Shown in pieces: positions 4,847-6,579 of a stretch of DNA of 6,579 nucleotides. Source of the stretch: an uncultured Clostridium sp. GTDB lineage: Bacteria; Bacillota; Clostridia; Lachnospirales; Lachnospiraceae. The DNA lies in NCBI GenBank assembly GCA_900552885.1, contig USBM01000123.1, forward strand, positions 1 through 6,579, read 5' to 3'. Numbering within the stretch: the stretch's first letter is position 1; each line of letters starts with the position of its first letter. The notes below the pieces were generated by a model. That model saw only the letters and a list, made by a program, of their open reading frames with translations. It did not search any database and was not told the origin of the DNA. A program made the position numbers and the translations under genes.

Positions 4847-6040
4847 TTACTGATCTAACCGGTGCAATTCAACATATCCGGCTAGTTCCTTACCACTTTG
4901 TGTAAAGACAAATGCTTTCGCATAAATGGTATCCGGGAACGTATCCCATCGGGCATAGTCCATTTTACTCACAAACTGTCCTTTACCATCTGGCACACTG
5001 ATCACTCCTCTTCTAGATGGTCCCGTCGGAAGTTCTTTGTGCTCCTCATTAACTAGTGAAACCGATACTCCTTCCGGATGTGCATCTGTATCCTCATCAC
5101 GCACATATATCTCTGCATAAGTTGCAATCGATGTTGTGGTAAGAATTACTTTGGACACCTTAACGGAAGAATCACCAATCTGCTGTTCCGTTCCATCTGC
5201 CAATCCATAGGTTACTGTCTGTTCTTTCTTCGTCTCGTCTGATAATTCCGGCATAGCTATGTCTAATTGTTTGTCGGCAACCAGTTCATACTCTCTCTTA
5301 TTTGTATTATAGATGTATACCGTATAGATGACGCCAACCTTTTCTAACTCTTCCGTATTTCTTCTGGTTCCACATAGCAATAACTCATTTACACCTTTCC
5401 CTTTTACCAACATATCCGTTCCCTGATCCTCAACATGTTCATCATAAGAATTGTATCTGGCATTTACCAACACAATAGAAATATCATGTTCTTTACAATA
5501 TTTTTCTACGGATTGTGTGGTCGATTCATCCCCTGTAATGGTACTCGCAGGCTGTTCTAAATCCTCCGAAGCATCCATCAGCCAATAACGTTCTGTATCC
5601 TTAAGTGCTGCCTCCAGACTAACATATACACTATGACTGTCATACACTGTCATGGTTGGTGTTACGGTCAATAAATCCTTTACCGCTATTTCTGTGTCTT
5701 TTTGAATCGGTGTTCCCCATTCATCCTCCGCACGGTCTTTTAAATTGTCCGCATTCACTTCTGTATTGACAATCTGATTCACATCCTCTGACACTTCTCC
5801 CAAATGGAAATAATCTGAAAAACGCCATTCTTTCACCGCTGCATATGTCCCTGTTCCAATCAATAATGCAACCGCAAATGCCGCTGCCACAGCCCTCCAT
5901 TTTGAATGTTCGTTATATGTTTTACCCAGTTTGCCTTCATACTGTAACTGCAGCAAATCTTGTTCTAAGAAATCCGGCACCTGCACCCGGTTGATGGTAT
6001 CCTGTATCTTCTTTCTATCTTTTTGTCTGTTATCATTCAT
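4847..6040 (-). CDS. Putative anti-sigma factor, single-pass membrane protein (DUF4179-like)
   Basis: The protein (397 aa) has a charged N-terminal cytoplasmic segment (1-48), one hydrophobic helix at about 49-69 (W-RAVAAAFAVALLIGTGTYAAV) and a large extracytoplasmic domain (70-397) rich in beta-type segments, with no lipobox and no enzyme motif that I recognise. This topology, together with its place directly behind an ECF sigma gene, fits an anti-sigma factor that holds the sigma at the membrane until an envelope signal arrives. DUF4179-type proteins in Clostridia have this layout; the family name is from recall, not a search. The ATG at 6040 lies three bases after the sigma stop; GGAGG (complement of 6049-6053) is eight bases upstream and overlaps the last sigma codons, so translation is likely coupled. 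The stop is TAA at 4849-4847. The ligand or stress sensed is unknown. Confidence 0.72.
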   Translation of the reverse strand: MNDNRQKDRKKIQDTINRVQVPDFLEQDLLQLQYEGKLGKTYNEHSKWRAVAAAFAVALLIGTGTYAAVKEWRFSDYFHLGEVSEDVNQIVNTEVNADNLKDRAEDEWGTPIQKDTEIAVKDLLTVTPTMTVYDSHSVYVSLEAALKDTERYWLMDASEDLEQPASTITGDESTTQSVEKYCKEHDISIVLVNARYNSYDEHVEDQGTDMLVKGKGVNELLLCGTRRNTEELEKVGVIYTVYIYNTNKREYELVADKQLDIAMPELSDETKKEQTVTYGLADGTEQQIGDSSVKVSKVILTTTSIATYAEIYVRDEDTDAHPEGVSVSLVNEEHKELPTGPSRRGVISVPDGKGQFVSKMDYARWDTFPDTIYAKAFVFTQSGKELAGYVELHRLDQ

Positions 6041-6043
6041 ATG

Positions 6044-6505
6044 CTATTCCTCCAATCTTACCCGTAACTGCTCCCGACCTCGTTGTAACCGAGTCTGTAT
6101 CGTACTGCTCTTGCTGTTCAACATATGTGCAATCTCCTTTACCGAATACCCTTCATAATAATATAACAGGATTACCATTCGGTACTTATCATCCAACTCG
6201 CTGATTGCCTCGTACAGCCCTTCCTGCTGCTCTGTTTCAAATGGAATATCTGCTTCGAGCGGATCATTTTGCCGCCATTTACTCTTTTGCAAGTCCTTCA
6301 CATAATTAACACCGACTGTATATAGCCAGTTCTTTGCATGTTGCTCTGATAAAAACACTTTTTTACTCCGAAGCAACCGTAAATAGGCGGTCTGTACCGC
6401 ATCCTCTGCATCACACGTATTCCGGCAGTATGTATAAAGCAATCGGTACAATGAGGTGTGATATTGTTTCACTAGATTCTCATATTCATTTTTTATCACA
6501 TACAT
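6044..6505 (-). CDS. ECF-type RNA polymerase sigma-70 factor
   Basis: At 153 aa the protein has only the two domains of an ECF sigma factor. Sigma region 2 spans about 8-75 (YRLLYTYCRNTCDAEDAVQ, then a -10-recognition helix ending near NWLYTVGVNYVKD). Region 4 spans about 100-150, with the LDDKYRMVILLYYYEGYSVKE start and a helix-turn-helix IAHMLNSKSSTIQTRLQRGR that would read the -35. It directs RNA polymerase to a small regulon. The ATG at 6505 has a modest ribosome binding site (GGGGG about 11 bases upstream); no better in-frame upstream start is visible. It is the first gene of a two-gene operon with the membrane anti-sigma candidate. Such operons are often autoregulated, but I could not identify a convincing ECF promoter in the 74 bases available. 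Confidence 0.92.
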   Translation of the reverse strand: MYVIKNEYENLVKQYHTSLYRLLYTYCRNTCDAEDAVQTAYLRLLRSKKVFLSEQHAKNWLYTVGVNYVKDLQKSKWRQNDPLEADIPFETEQQEGLYEAISELDDKYRMVILLYYYEGYSVKEIAHMLNSKSSTIQTRLQRGREQLRVRLEE

Positions 6506-6579
6506 ATTCCGTTGTACCCCCGTCTTATCATTTTGTAGCTACACTTGTATTACGATCGAAGCATATAAAATATCTCATT
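6506..6579 (-). promoter_or_regulatory. Partial upstream region of the sigma operon with a 10-bp palindrome
   Basis: This AT-rich stretch ends at the window edge. It contains the perfect palindrome TGTAGCTACA at 6534-6543, about 30 bp before the sigma start, which could be an operator or chance. TAATAC- and TATATG-like hexamers exist on the minus strand, but no pair with good spacing stands out, so no promoter is assigned. Confidence 0.3.

Noticed and set aside
5931..6158. 75-codon + strand frame over the sigma/anti-sigma junction
   Set aside because: It is antisense to two well-supported genes, has a Cys/Ser-rich translation and no ribosome binding site.

Overview
The window looks like chromosomal DNA from a Gram-positive Bacillota, most likely a Clostridia/Lachnospiraceae-type organism. 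The reasons are moderate-to-low GC, strong AGGAGG-type ribosome binding sites, a DnaD-type (not E. coli-type) replication-initiation gene followed by a DnaI/DnaC-like helicase loader, and an ECF sigma/anti-sigma pair of a style common in gut Clostridia. The genus assignment is inference.

Layout, left to right. (1) 1-128 is the last 41 codons of murC on the + strand. (2) 129-418 is an intergenic region with six 9-mers resembling DnaA boxes: two head-to-tail at 129-146, one inverted at 178-186 and three exactly contiguous at 295-321. An extended -10 promoter and an AGGAGG site follow. (3) 419-3868 is a tight + strand operon: a two-module DnaD-like primosome protein, a DnaI/DnaC-like AAA+ helicase loader, and a long-form ribose-phosphate pyrophosphokinase (prs). 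(4) 3869-4846 is 978 bp without a believable gene, yet densely structured. A roughly 26-bp near-perfect inverted repeat at 3881-3906/4791-4816 brackets three consecutive long imperfect palindromes, centred near 3995, 4290 and 4642. These contain two long terminator-like hairpins and a 46-48 bp direct repeat. (5) 6505-4847 on the - strand is a two-gene operon: an ECF sigma factor and a single-pass membrane protein that is probably its anti-sigma factor. (6) 6506-6579 is the start of the sigma operon's upstream region.

How it fits together: the operon joins helicase-loading functions (DnaD-like plus loader) with PRPP synthesis, the precursor step for nucleotides. The DnaA-box cluster in front of it suggests that DnaA may control or bind this operon. 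The convergent prs/anti-sigma intergenic region is the most unusual part: its repeat architecture is not explained by any gene and could be a composite palindromic repeat, a large structured RNA or a DNA-topology element.
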